The notes: generated by a model not told the origin, from the letters alone. Shown: positions 8,767 through 16,464, counted from the stretch's first letter. The stretch is DNA of 21,083 nucleotides from JAYZVT01 sp050248375 (GCA_050248375.1 JBFWSL010000033.1:1-21083), one strand, 5' to 3'. Numbers and translations are program-made.

Positions 8767-9842
8767 CCGTGTCGATCAGGGCGCCGGTCCTGGAGGATTT
8801 CATCCGGGACATCTTCGCGGCCGCGGGCTGCTCGGAAGCGGAGGCGCGCCGCGTCGCCGTCAATCTCGTCGATGCCAACCTCAACGGCCATGACAGCCAT
8901 GGCGTCATCCGCACTCCGCGCTACGTGATCTGGCTCAAGGAAGGCAAGCTGCTGCCGGACCGGGAAATCTCCGTGATACAGGATTCCGGCGGCCTGCTGG
9001 TCGTGGACGGCAATTACGGGCTCGGCCAGACGGTCGGTCTGGAGGCTGTCAGGCTCGGCATCCAGCGGGCTGGCGAACACGGCCTCGGCGTGGTGGCCTT
9101 GCGCCACGCGGGGCACCTGGGCCGCATAGGCCTGTGGGCGGAGATGGCGGCGGCGGCGGGGCAGGTTTCGATCCATTTCGTGAATGTGGCCGGGAGCGTG
9201 CTGGTCGCGCCCTTCGGCGGCGTCGAACGGCGCATGTCCACCGCGCCGGTCGCAATTGGCATGCCGCGCGAAGGCGAAGATCCCGTCATCCTGGACTTCG
9301 CCACCTCCCTTGTCGCCGAGGGCAAGGTGCTGGTTGCGGCGAAAGGCGGCAAACCTCTGCCCGGAGACGCGCTGATCGGGCCGGACGGGGCGAAGAGCGG
9401 CGATCCGGCACTGCTCTATGGCGACGCCGACCCGGCGCGCACCCCCGACCAGCGCAAGGGGCCCGGCGCGATCCGCGCCATGGGGGAGCACAAGGGCTCG
9501 GGCCTGGCGCTGATGTGCGAACTGCTGGCCGGGGCGCTGACCGGATCGGGCTGCACGGGCCCCGGCTATCCGCGCATCTACAACGGCATGCTGTCCATCT
9601 ACATGCCCGTTGACCGGTTCGGATCGTCCGACTTCTGCGCCGGGGAAGTGCGGCGCTACGTGGATTTCGTGAAGAGCTCCCAACCGGCGGAAAAGGGCGG
9701 CGAGGTGATGGTGCCGGGCGAGCCCGAACGCAAATGCCGCGCCCAGCGCCTGGCGCACGGGCTGCCGCTCGCCGGCGATGCCTGGGCATCCATCGTCTCG
9801 ACGGGCGAGAGCCTGGGAGTGACGGCGCCAAGGCCCGCCTGA
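8763..9842 (+). CDS. Malate/L-lactate dehydrogenase family oxidoreductase (Ldh_2 family)
   Basis: The 359-residue product belongs to the Ldh_2 fold, which is unrelated to classical lactate dehydrogenase. Members act on L-2-hydroxy acids such as malate, lactate, sulfolactate, ureidoglycolate or 2,3-diketogulonate. Family motifs are present: NGHDSHG (41-47, with the conserved Asp-Ser-His), LRHAGHLGRIG (113-123), STAPVAIGMP (159-168), ILDFATS (176-182) and EHKGSGL. The ATG at 8763 overlaps the upstream stop (ATGA); the frame is open further upstream but that part lies inside the previous gene. A D-specific and an L-specific dehydrogenase side by side would allow stereochemical inversion of a 2-hydroxy acid through its keto acid (inference). 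Confidence 0.92.
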   Translation: MTVSIRAPVLEDFIRDIFAAAGCSEAEARRVAVNLVDANLNGHDSHGVIRTPRYVIWLKEGKLLPDREISVIQDSGGLLVVDGNYGLGQTVGLEAVRLGIQRAGEHGLGVVALRHAGHLGRIGLWAEMAAAAGQVSIHFVNVAGSVLVAPFGGVERRMSTAPVAIGMPREGEDPVILDFATSLVAEGKVLVAAKGGKPLPGDALIGPDGAKSGDPALLYGDADPARTPDQRKGPGAIRAMGEHKGSGLALMCELLAGALTGSGCTGPGYPRIYNGMLSIYMPVDRFGSSDFCAGEVRRYVDFVKSSQPAEKGGEVMVPGEPERKCRAQRLAHGLPLAGDAWASIVSTGESLGVTAPRPA

Positions 9843-9845
9843 GGC

Positions 9846-11588
9846 TCAGAAGATATCCGGTTCGCCCGCCGTGGCGCCAAATCCGGACTCCAGGAAATCG
9901 AAATCGCAGCCTTCGTGCGCCTGGCGCACATGGCGTGAGTACATCCACCCGTAACCGCGCCCGAATTTCGGTTCGGGTTGCTTCCAGGCCTCGCGGCGCT
10001 TCTCGAGTTCCGCTTCGGGGACCTTGAGGTCGATGGTGCGGGCGTCCACGTCCACCGAGATCATGTCGCCGTCGCGAACCAGCGCCAGCGGCCCGCCCAC
10101 ATGGGATTCCGGGCTGACATGCAGGATGCAGGCGCCATAGCTGGTGCCGCTCATGCGCGCATCCGACAGGCGCAGCATGTCGCGCACGCCCTGTTTCACC
10201 AGTTTCTTCGGGATCGGCAGCATGCCCCATTCCGGCATGCCGGGGCCGCCCTGCGGCCCGGCGTTGCGCAGGATCAGGACGTGATCGGGGGTGACGTCGA
10301 GGCTTTCGTCGTCCACCGCCTTCTTCATGGAGGGATAGTCGTCGAAGACCAGCGCCGGCCCGGTGTGCTTGCGCAGGCGCGGCTCGCAGGCGCCCGGCTT
10401 CATCACGCAGCCTTCCGGCGCGAGGTTGCCGCGCAGCACGGCGAGCGCTCCGCCGGTGAAAACCGCGTTGTCGGGCCCGCGGATGACGTCGTCGTTGTGA
10501 ACCCGCGCGCCGGCGATGTTGTCGCCGACAGACCTTCCGGTCACCGTCGTGGCGTCCGCATGCAGATGGTCGCGCAGGCGCGACATGAGGGCCGGAAGAC
10601 CGCCGGCGTAGTAGAAATCCTCCATCAGGTAGCTCTCGCCGGTGGGGCGCACATTGGCGATGACAGGCACCTCGCGGCTCGCCTTCTCGAAATCATCGAG
10701 GCCGATGTCCTGTCCGGCGCGGCGGGCCTGGGCGATGACGTGGATGATGGCGTTGGTGGAGCAGCCCATGGCCATGGCGACGGCGATGGCGTTCTCGAAG
10801 GCCTTGCGGGTCAGGATGTCGCCCGGCTTCAGATCTTCCCACACCATTTCCACGATACGGCGTCCGGAGGCGGCGGCCATGCGGGGATGGGCGGAGTCCG
10901 CGGCGGGGATCGAGGAGGCGCCCGGAAGGGTCATGCCCAGCGCCTCGGCTATGGACGTCATGGTACTGGCGGTGCCCATGGTCATGCAGGTGCCATGGCT
11001 GCGCGCGATGCCGCCCTGAAGCTCCAGCCAGTCCTGCGAGGAGATGTTGCCGGCGCGGCGCTCGTCCCAGTATTTCCAGGCGTCGGAACCCGAACCCAGC
11101 GTCCGGCCACGCCAGTTGCCCCGCAGCATCGGCCCGGCGGGCACGAAGATGGCGGGAACATTGGCGCTGGTGGCCCCCATGAGCAACGCCGGCGTGGTCT
11201 TGTCGCAACCGCCCAGCAGCACCGCCCCGTCGACCGGATGGCAGCGGATGAGCTCCTCCACGTCCATGGCCAGCATGTTGCGGTAGAGCATGGTGGTCGG
11301 CTTGACGAAGGTTTCCGACAGCGACAACGCGGGCAGCTCCACGGGCCATCCGCCCGCCTGAAGCACGCCCTGCTTCACCTCCCGGGCGCGCTCGCGCAGA
11401 TGGACGTGGCAGGGATTGATGTCCGACCAGGTGTTGACGATGCCGATGACCGGCCGGCCCTGCCAGTCTTCCGGCGACCAGCCCATCTGCATGGCGCGGG
11501 AGCGGTGGCCGAATCCGCGCAGATCATCATGGCCGAACCAGCGGTGACTGCGCAGGTCTTCAGGCTTTCTGGAACGCTTGGACGTCAC
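9846..11588 (-). CDS. IlvD/Edd-family sugar-acid dehydratase (L-arabinonate dehydratase-like)
   Basis: The 580-residue product is an Fe-S dehydratase that converts an aldonic acid to a 2-keto-3-deoxy acid. Three Cys suited to a [2Fe-2S] cluster are present: Cys60 (SDINPCH), Cys128 (GGCDKTTP) and Cys201 (HGTCMTMG). Lys130 next to the second Cys is the usual metal-site Lys. The N-terminal RSHRWFGHDDLRGFGHRSR and the length resemble the pentonate/L-arabinonate dehydratase branch rather than IlvD (dihydroxyacid) or Edd (6-phosphogluconate). The start is GTG at 11588, with GGAGAG upstream. It is the last gene of the TAXI-TRAP operon, 16 bp after the permease stop, which suggests it acts on the imported substrate. 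Substrate specificity is not certain. Confidence 0.9.
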   Translation of the reverse strand: MTSKRSRKPEDLRSHRWFGHDDLRGFGHRSRAMQMGWSPEDWQGRPVIGIVNTWSDINPCHVHLRERAREVKQGVLQAGGWPVELPALSLSETFVKPTTMLYRNMLAMDVEELIRCHPVDGAVLLGGCDKTTPALLMGATSANVPAIFVPAGPMLRGNWRGRTLGSGSDAWKYWDERRAGNISSQDWLELQGGIARSHGTCMTMGTASTMTSIAEALGMTLPGASSIPAADSAHPRMAAASGRRIVEMVWEDLKPGDILTRKAFENAIAVAMAMGCSTNAIIHVIAQARRAGQDIGLDDFEKASREVPVIANVRPTGESYLMEDFYYAGGLPALMSRLRDHLHADATTVTGRSVGDNIAGARVHNDDVIRGPDNAVFTGGALAVLRGNLAPEGCVMKPGACEPRLRKHTGPALVFDDYPSMKKAVDDESLDVTPDHVLILRNAGPQGGPGMPEWGMLPIPKKLVKQGVRDMLRLSDARMSGTSYGACILHVSPESHVGGPLALVRDGDMISVDVDARTIDLKVPEAELEKRREAWKQPEPKFGRGYGWMYSRHVRQAHEGCDFDFLESGFGATAGEPDIF

Positions 11589-11604
11589 CCGTGGCTCTCC
11601 GCAA

Positions 11605-13497
11605 TCAGCTTCGCGACTTGGCGGGGGCCGGCTCGGAATCCGCGCCCGGCACCGCCTTCTCGCCGCGGCGCATGGCCACGACTTGCGATACGACGGCCAT
11701 TCCCGCCAGTCCGATCCCGGCCAGGTCGGTATAGATGCCCGGCTTGATCAGGCATACCGCGGCGGCAACCATGAGGCCGCGCTCCCACCATTTCGCGCTG
11801 GAGAGCAGGTAGCCGTTGAGGCCGGCGGCAAGCAGCACGACGCCGCAGACCGCCGAGAATGTGGTCAGCGTGATCGTCGTCCAGGTGCCGATGAGCAGCA
11901 GCGACGGGCCGAAGACGAACATGTAGGGCACGATGTACCCGGTGAGGCCGAGCTTGACCGCCGCCAGGCCCGATTCCCACAGATTGGCTCCGGACAGGCC
12001 GTTGGCGGCGTAGACCGCCAGCGCCACGGGCGGCGTGATGGCCGACAGGATGGCGAAGTAGAACACGAACATATGCGCGGCCTCGACGGAGACGCCGAGC
12101 TTGACCACGGCGGGGACGAGCAGCGCCACCTGCATGATGTAGGCGGGCGTCGTCGGCATACCCATGCCGAGCACGATGCCGGCGCACATGGTCAGGAAGA
12201 GCGCCAGCACCAGGGAGTTCTGGGCCAGGCCGAGCACGAAGCTGGTGAACTCGATGCCGAGGCCGGTCAGCGCGATGACGCCGATGACGATACCGGCGGT
12301 GGCGCAGGCAAGCGCGACCGAGACGGCATTGCGGGCACCATCGACCAGGGCGCCCAGCATGTTCTCCACCGTCAGGTACTGGCGGCTCGACTTGCGCAGG
12401 AGGATGGTCGGGAACACCGAGAAGATGCCGCACAGCGCGGCGAAGGGCGCACTGAAGCCGGAGATGAGCGTGCCGATGATGACGGCGAGCGGGATGAACA
12501 GGTGGCCGTGATCGCGCAAGGTCGCCTTCAGGGAGGGAAGCTCGCTGCGCGGCAACCCCCGCATGCCGAGGCGGCGGGCCTCGAAATGCACGGCCATGAA
12601 CAGGGCGCCGAAATACAGGATCGCGGGAATGAGCGCGTATCCGGCGACCGTGATGTAGGGGACGGCCAGGAACTCGGCCATGACGAATGCGGCCGCACCC
12701 ATGATCGGCGGCATGATCTGGCCGCCGGTGGAAGCGACCGCCTCGACGGCGCCGGCGAAGGCCGGCTTGTAGCCGATCCGCTTCATGAGCGGGATCGAGA
12801 AGGTGCCGGTGGTCATCACGTTGGCGACGGCGCTGCCGGAGACCGTGCCGAACATGGCCGAGGTGATGCAGGCCACCTTGGCGGGCCCGCCCGCGGTGTG
12901 GCCGGTCAGGGCCATGGCGAAATCCATGAACAGCTTGCCGGTGCCGGTGCGCTCGACGAAGGCGCCGAACAGGATGAAGAGCACCACATAGGTCGCCGAC
13001 ACGCTGACGGGGATGCCGAGAATGCCGTCGGTGGTCAGGTAAAGCTGTTCCATCAGCGCGCCCGGCGTGGTGCTGGTGAACAGCATGGCGTAGCCGATGA
13101 AGATGAGCGCCGTAATCGGCAGCACGAGGCCGAGCATGCGGCGGGTGGCCTCGAGCACAAGGACGACCATGAGACCGCCGAAGACCCAGTCGCCCCAGAC
13201 CAGGTCGTCCACATAGATCATGCGGTTGTCGATATAGTCCTTGGCCCAGAACTGGTAGCCGCAGGCGAGCAGCGAACCGACGATGAGAAGAATTTCAGCG
13301 ATGCCGGGCTTGTCCCGCTCGCCCGAGGCGAACATCGGATAGGCGAGATAGGCCAGCACCAGCGCGAAACAGAGATGGATGGAGCGGAACACCTGGGCGT
13401 CGGGCGTTCCGAAGAACGCGACCCACAGATGATACAGTGACATTGAGGCGCCCACGCCCATGATGGCGTAGGTCGCCCAGCGGTTCCAAGCCAGCAT
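11605..13497 (-). CDS. TRAP transporter fused permease subunit (DctQM fusion, TAXI type)
   Basis: The 630-residue integral membrane protein is the fused small and large membrane subunit used with TAXI receptors for Na+ or H+-driven uptake of organic acids. The N-terminal third holds a DctQ-like four-helix part, and the rest holds the DctM-like transport domain. TRAP motifs are clear: FGTVSGSAVANVMTTGTFSIP, EAVASTGGQIMPPIMGAAAF, GMGMPTTPAY and SAITPPVALAVYAANG. The ATG at 13497 follows a GGGGAGGGGG stretch. It is separated from the receptor gene by an 84-bp gap carrying a strong hairpin and is followed closely by the dehydratase. Confidence 0.95.
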   Translation of the reverse strand: MLAWNRWATYAIMGVGASMSLYHLWVAFFGTPDAQVFRSIHLCFALVLAYLAYPMFASGERDKPGIAEILLIVGSLLACGYQFWAKDYIDNRMIYVDDLVWGDWVFGGLMVVLVLEATRRMLGLVLPITALIFIGYAMLFTSTTPGALMEQLYLTTDGILGIPVSVSATYVVLFILFGAFVERTGTGKLFMDFAMALTGHTAGGPAKVACITSAMFGTVSGSAVANVMTTGTFSIPLMKRIGYKPAFAGAVEAVASTGGQIMPPIMGAAAFVMAEFLAVPYITVAGYALIPAILYFGALFMAVHFEARRLGMRGLPRSELPSLKATLRDHGHLFIPLAVIIGTLISGFSAPFAALCGIFSVFPTILLRKSSRQYLTVENMLGALVDGARNAVSVALACATAGIVIGVIALTGLGIEFTSFVLGLAQNSLVLALFLTMCAGIVLGMGMPTTPAYIMQVALLVPAVVKLGVSVEAAHMFVFYFAILSAITPPVALAVYAANGLSGANLWESGLAAVKLGLTGYIVPYMFVFGPSLLLIGTWTTITLTTFSAVCGVVLLAAGLNGYLLSSAKWWERGLMVAAAVCLIKPGIYTDLAGIGLAGMAVVSQVVAMRRGEKAVPGADSEPAPAKSRS

Positions 13498-13528
13498 GGC
13501 GGCGCCCCCTCCCCGATCTGCGCGGCCT

Positions 13529-13560
13529 CCCGGCGCCGCCCGCGATCAGGCGGCGCCGGG
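13529..13560 (-). promoter_or_regulatory. Strong intercistronic hairpin between receptor and permease genes
   Basis: CCCGGCGCCGCC (13529-13540) and GGCGGCGCCGGG (13549-13560) form a perfect 12-bp GC-only stem with an 8-nt loop, starting about 21 nt after the receptor stop codon. No U-tract follows, so it is not a normal intrinsic terminator. Such hairpins between a binding-protein gene and its permease gene often protect the upstream mRNA from 3'-5' decay or dampen read-through, giving more receptor than permease; that role here is inference. Confidence 0.7.
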
Positions 13561-13581
13561 GGTTGTCGTGGCGAGTGGCGC

Positions 13582-14526
13582 TTAGAGGACGCCCTTTTCC
13601 TTGTAGAACTTCTCCGCGCCCTTGTGCATGGGAACGCCGATATCGAGGGCCATGCCCTTCACGTCGGTGCTCTTCATGGCCTTGGCGATGGCGGCGAGAT
13701 CGCCGAGACCGCCTTCCATGGCCTTCAGGGTGTTGTAGACGGTGTCCGCGTCCAGATCGCAGCGGGCGATCACATGCGTGGCGTAGCCGACCGTGCCGAC
13801 ATCCTTGTCCTGCTTGGGATAGGAGCCGGCCTTGATGATGATGCGCTTGTAGCCCGGGTTGATGGTCTGCATCTTCTTCAGGCCCTCGTCCGGGATTTCC
13901 ACGATGGTGACATCGCGGGCGGCAGCCAGGTCCATGATGGCGGATGCCGGAACCGTGGTACCGAGGGTGAACCACTGGGCATTGCCATCCTTGAGCTGGT
14001 TCACGGAGTCGGTGTAGGAGCCCTGGCTCACCTTGGAGAGATCGTCATATTTCATGCCGTAGGCTTCCAGCATGTGCGCGGTGATCTGCTCGCCGGTGTT
14101 GCCCTTCTTCTGGGTGGTTAGGGCCTTGCCCTTCACGTCGGCCGGGCTCTTGATGCCGGAATCGGCCAGCGCGACGACCTGGAAGTACTGCGGATAGAGC
14201 GTGGCGATATTGCACACGTTCTTGTAGGACGCCTCGAAGGGCGCCTTGCCGTTGATGGCGTCCACGGTCGAAACCGAGTTGGCGAAGCCCATGTCGGCCT
14301 TGCCGGCCTCGATGGCCTTCACGTTGGCGATGCCCGCGCCGGGACCGACCTGAACGGTGGTGCCGGCCATGCCCTTCTCGACCAGGTTCTTCAGGGCGCC
14401 GCCAAGCGGATACCAGGAACCGCCCTGCGGACCCGTGACGAGCTTGATCTCGGCGGCCTGCGCGGTGCCGGCTGCCATAACCGCCACGCCGGCCGCGAGC
14501 AGCCAGCCTTTGTAGTGAGCTTTCAT
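13582..14526 (-). CDS. TAXI-family TRAP transporter solute-binding protein
   Basis: The 314-residue periplasmic receptor binds the substrate for the downstream TRAP permease. A Sec signal peptide (about 1-24) has a clear AQA-AEI cleavage site. The mature protein begins with the TAXI-type KLVTGPQGGSWYPLGGAL. It continues with VQVGPGAGIANVKAIEAGKADMGFANS and the SPADVKGKALTTQKKGNTGEQ segment, all typical of the family. The start ATG at 14526 is preceded by GGAGGAA, a strong ribosome binding site. First gene of the importer operon and divergent from gntR. The ligand cannot be predicted from sequence alone; known TAXI ligands are mostly organic acids. Confidence 0.95.
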   Translation of the reverse strand: MKAHYKGWLLAAGVAVMAAGTAQAAEIKLVTGPQGGSWYPLGGALKNLVEKGMAGTTVQVGPGAGIANVKAIEAGKADMGFANSVSTVDAINGKAPFEASYKNVCNIATLYPQYFQVVALADSGIKSPADVKGKALTTQKKGNTGEQITAHMLEAYGMKYDDLSKVSQGSYTDSVNQLKDGNAQWFTLGTTVPASAIMDLAAARDVTIVEIPDEGLKKMQTINPGYKRIIIKAGSYPKQDKDVGTVGYATHVIARCDLDADTVYNTLKAMEGGLGDLAAIAKAMKSTDVKGMALDIGVPMHKGAEKFYKEKGVL

Positions 14527-14546
14527 GCTGTTTCCTCCAGTATGAC

Positions 14547-14576
14547 TTATTGATCGTATTGTTATTGATCGTGTTG
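14547..14576. repeat. 15-bp tandem repeat in the leader of the TAXI receptor gene
   Basis: On the plus strand TTATTGATCGTATTG (14547-14561) is followed directly by TTATTGATCGTGTTG (14562-14576), with one mismatch, and then by the start of a third copy (TTATT). The AT-rich repeat lies immediately upstream of the receptor's ribosome binding site. It would be in the 5' untranslated leader of the mRNA if the promoter proposed at 14650-14677 is right. Confidence 0.7.
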
Positions 14577-14649
14577 TTATTTTTTGCCGGCAGTCCTGCC
14601 GCCGGATTCACCCCAGGTCCCGCATTGCGCCGGATGCCCGTTCCGCGGA

Positions 14650-14677
14650 CTCTTAGGCCAGCCCCCCAAAATGTCAA
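14650..14677 (-). promoter_or_regulatory. Candidate sigma-70 promoter of the TAXI-TRAP-dehydratase operon
   Basis: On the minus strand a perfect TTGACA -35 hexamer (14672-14677) is followed after 16 bp by a weak -10-like TAAGAG (14650-14655). The -35 lies in one arm of the operator-like inverted repeat TGTCA-N7-TGACA. The poor -10 lowers confidence. Confidence 0.45.
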
Positions 14678-14688
14678 CTTAAATGACA
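14672..14688. promoter_or_regulatory. Candidate GntR operator in the divergent receptor/gntR promoter
   Basis: TGTCA-N7-TGACA is an inverted repeat that overlaps the receptor promoter -35 on the minus strand. It also overlaps a possible gntR -35 (ATGACA, 14683-14688, then 17 bp to TAGCCT at 14706-14711) on the plus strand. A similar sequence occurs at 15580-15596 ahead of the aldolase operon. Control of both units by the adjacent GntR protein is inferred. Confidence 0.5.
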
Positions 14689-14766
14689 AATCCGTAAAGC
14701 TGGGGTAGCCTGTCGGCGGTCCGGCCGTGGCCGGCGCGTGCGATCTGATGCAGGAGATTATCAGGC

Positions 14767-15555
14767 GTGGCCAAGAACGCTGCAAGCAGATTGGAGCCCG
14801 TGCCGCCAATTAAGGCACGGGGCGGGGATGCCGCAGCAGCGGGACTGGTGCTCGTGCCGGGCCGCCGCCAGCGGCTGGGCGACCAGCTTTACGGCCAGAT
14901 TCTCGACCAGATCGTCTCCGGCCGGCTGAAGGAAGGGGAACGCCTGCCCACGGAGAAGGAGATTTGCTCCATGTTCGGCGTGTCGCGGCCGGTGGTGCGG
15001 GACGCCCTGTTGCGGCTGCGCGCCGATGGCCTGCTGCAGGCCCGCCAGGGCAGCGGCACCTATGTCATGCGACGGCCGGCGGACCGGCTGAAACAATTCG
15101 CCAGCACCGCGGAACTGGCGGTTTTCCTGCGCTGCCTGGAAGCCCGGCTGCCGCTCGAGGCGGCCTGCGCGAAGCTGGCGGCGGAGCGCCGCAGCCCCGC
15201 GCAACTGGCCCGCATCCGCGCGGCGCACGACCAGCTCCGGCGCGACATCGACGGCAGCGGGCACATAACCCCCCGCAGCGACCTGGCCTTTCATGCCGCC
15301 ATCGCGGAGGCCACGGGCAACGAGTTCTTCAGCGGCCTGCTCGAGCACATCCACGAGACCGTGCGCGGCTTCATGACCCTGTCGCTGAGCCTGACCCGGA
15401 CCAGCTCGAAGGAACGGGTGCAGCAGGTGCTGAACGAGCATACCTACATACTGGAGGCGGTACAGGCGCAGGAGCCCGAGGAAGCCTCCACGGCCATGGC
15501 CTTCCATATCGGCCAGTCCCGCCGGCGCGTCACCGACCGCCGCCGCGACAGGTAG
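14767..15555 (+). CDS. GntR-family transcriptional regulator, FadR/FCD subfamily
   Basis: The 262-residue protein has a poorly conserved N-terminal extension (about 1-30). A GntR winged helix-turn-helix follows (about 36-100, LPTEKEICSMFGVSRPVVRDALLRLRADGLLQARQGSGTYV), then an FCD ligand-binding domain (about 115-250). FCD metal-ligand residues are present as Asp172 and His176 (SDLAFHAAIAEATGN), His225 (NEHTYIL) and His247 (FHIGQSRRR). Such regulators bind organic-acid or sugar-acid effectors, often through a metal ion. The start is taken as GTG at 14767 with AGGAG at 14751-14755. Its position between the importer operon and the aldolase operon marks it as the likely local regulator, usually a repressor released by substrate or intermediate. 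Confidence 0.93.
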   Translation: MAKNAASRLEPVPPIKARGGDAAAAGLVLVPGRRQRLGDQLYGQILDQIVSGRLKEGERLPTEKEICSMFGVSRPVVRDALLRLRADGLLQARQGSGTYVMRRPADRLKQFASTAELAVFLRCLEARLPLEAACAKLAAERRSPAQLARIRAAHDQLRRDIDGSGHITPRSDLAFHAAIAEATGNEFFSGLLEHIHETVRGFMTLSLSLTRTSSKERVQQVLNEHTYILEAVQAQEPEEASTAMAFHIGQSRRRVTDRRRDR

Positions 15556-15570
15556 AGGCCCCTATCGGCA

Positions 15571-15605
15571 GTGGCAAGTTGTCAGGTTTGTTGATAATTT
15601 GCCAC
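15571..15605 (+). promoter_or_regulatory. 35-bp dyad downstream of gntR: second operator candidate and/or RNA hairpin
   Basis: GTGGCAA (15571-15577) and TTGCCAC (15599-15605) form a 7-bp inverted repeat. TGTCA/TGATA (15580-15584 and 15592-15596) forms an inner imperfect one, and both share the same centre at 15588. As RNA from the plus strand it folds into about 15 pairs, 12 Watson-Crick and 3 G-U, with a short loop, 16 nt after the gntR stop. No U-tract follows. The inner part resembles the site at 14672-14688. It could be an operator, a weak terminator, or both. Confidence 0.55.
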
Positions 15606-15628
15606 CGGGGCCCGTCCGGGCGCCCACA

Positions 15629-15637
15629 TAATATAAG
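15629..15637 (+). promoter_or_regulatory. Candidate -10 region of the aldolase-enolase operon
   Basis: ATAATATAAG lies in GC-rich surroundings 25-35 bp before the GTG start at 15661. TATAAG (15632-15637) matches the -10 consensus at five of six bases. No good -35 is present at the proper distance, so the promoter may depend on an activator. Weak evidence. Confidence 0.35.
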
Positions 15638-15660
15638 AACAAACGAGGGGAGACGGCGCC

Positions 15661-16431
15661 GTGGACGTGCCAGCCAACCATTTCAAGCGCGCGATCAAAA
15701 GCGGCAAACACCAGCTCGGCTTCTGGTCGAGCCTCGCCAGCAACATCTCGGTGGAGGTTCTCGCCGGATCGGGATTCGACTGGCTGCTGCTCGATACCGA
15801 GCATTCGCCGAACGACGTGCCGCAGGTCTACGGCCAGTTGCAGGCGATGATGGAGAACCCCTCCTGCCATCCGATCGTGCGGCCGCCGTGGAACGACATG
15901 GTCATCATCAAGCGCTATCTCGACATGGGCGTGCAGACGCTCCTGATCCCGACGGTGCAGACCAGGGAAGAGGCGGAAGCCGCGGTGGCGTATACGCGCT
16001 ATCCGCCCAGGGGCGTGCGCGGTTTCGCCTCCGCCTCGCGGTCGTCGCGCTTCGGGCGGGTGAAGGACTATCACACGCGATGCGAGGCGGAGATCTGCGT
16101 GCTGGTGCAGATCGAGACGCAGAAGGGCCTGGAGAATCTCGACGCCATCGCACGGGTGGAAGGCATCGACGGCGTGTTCATCGGGCCCGGCGACCTGTCG
16201 GCGGGCATCGGCTATCTTGGCGACCAGGGCAATCCGGAAGTCCGCAAGGTGATCGAGGATGCCATCAAGCGCATCCGCGCCGCGGGCAGCGCGCCCGGCA
16301 TCCTGACGCCGGACGAGACCCTGGCACGGGCCTACATGGACGCAGGCTGCCTCTATACCGCGGTCGGATCCGACGCCGGCCTGCTCGCCCGCGGATCGGA
16401 GCAGATCGCGCGGAAATTCAAGGACAACTAG
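15661..16431 (+). CDS. HpcH/HpaI-family class II pyruvate aldolase
   Basis: The 256-residue product is a metal-dependent aldolase that splits 4-hydroxy-2-oxo acids or 2-keto-3-deoxy acids into pyruvate (or a related keto acid) and an aldehyde. It follows the HpaI/RhmA layout along its whole length. Active-site residues visible are Glu47-His48 (DTEHSPND), Arg74 (VRPPWND), Glu152 (VQIET, metal) and Asp178 (GPGDLS, metal). It has the HpaI-type YPPRGVRGF segment. The start is GTG at 15661 after GAGGGGAG. It is the first gene of the plus-strand catabolic operon, and the dehydratase in the divergent operon would supply a suitable 2-keto-3-deoxy substrate. Exact substrate unknown. Confidence 0.93.
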   Translation: MDVPANHFKRAIKSGKHQLGFWSSLASNISVEVLAGSGFDWLLLDTEHSPNDVPQVYGQLQAMMENPSCHPIVRPPWNDMVIIKRYLDMGVQTLLIPTVQTREEAEAAVAYTRYPPRGVRGFASASRSSRFGRVKDYHTRCEAEICVLVQIETQKGLENLDAIARVEGIDGVFIGPGDLSAGIGYLGDQGNPEVRKVIEDAIKRIRAAGSAPGILTPDETLARAYMDAGCLYTAVGSDAGLLARGSEQIARKFKDN

Positions 16432-16464
16432 CCTGCGCCGGGGGTATCTGCGGGAGGACACGAC

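Noticed and set aside
11578..13440. Long (620-codon) plus-strand open frame antisense to the TRAP permease
   Set aside because: Very rich in His, Asp, Gly and Arg without domain motifs, as expected for the antisense of a GC-rich membrane-protein gene; the minus-strand reading has unambiguous TRAP motifs.
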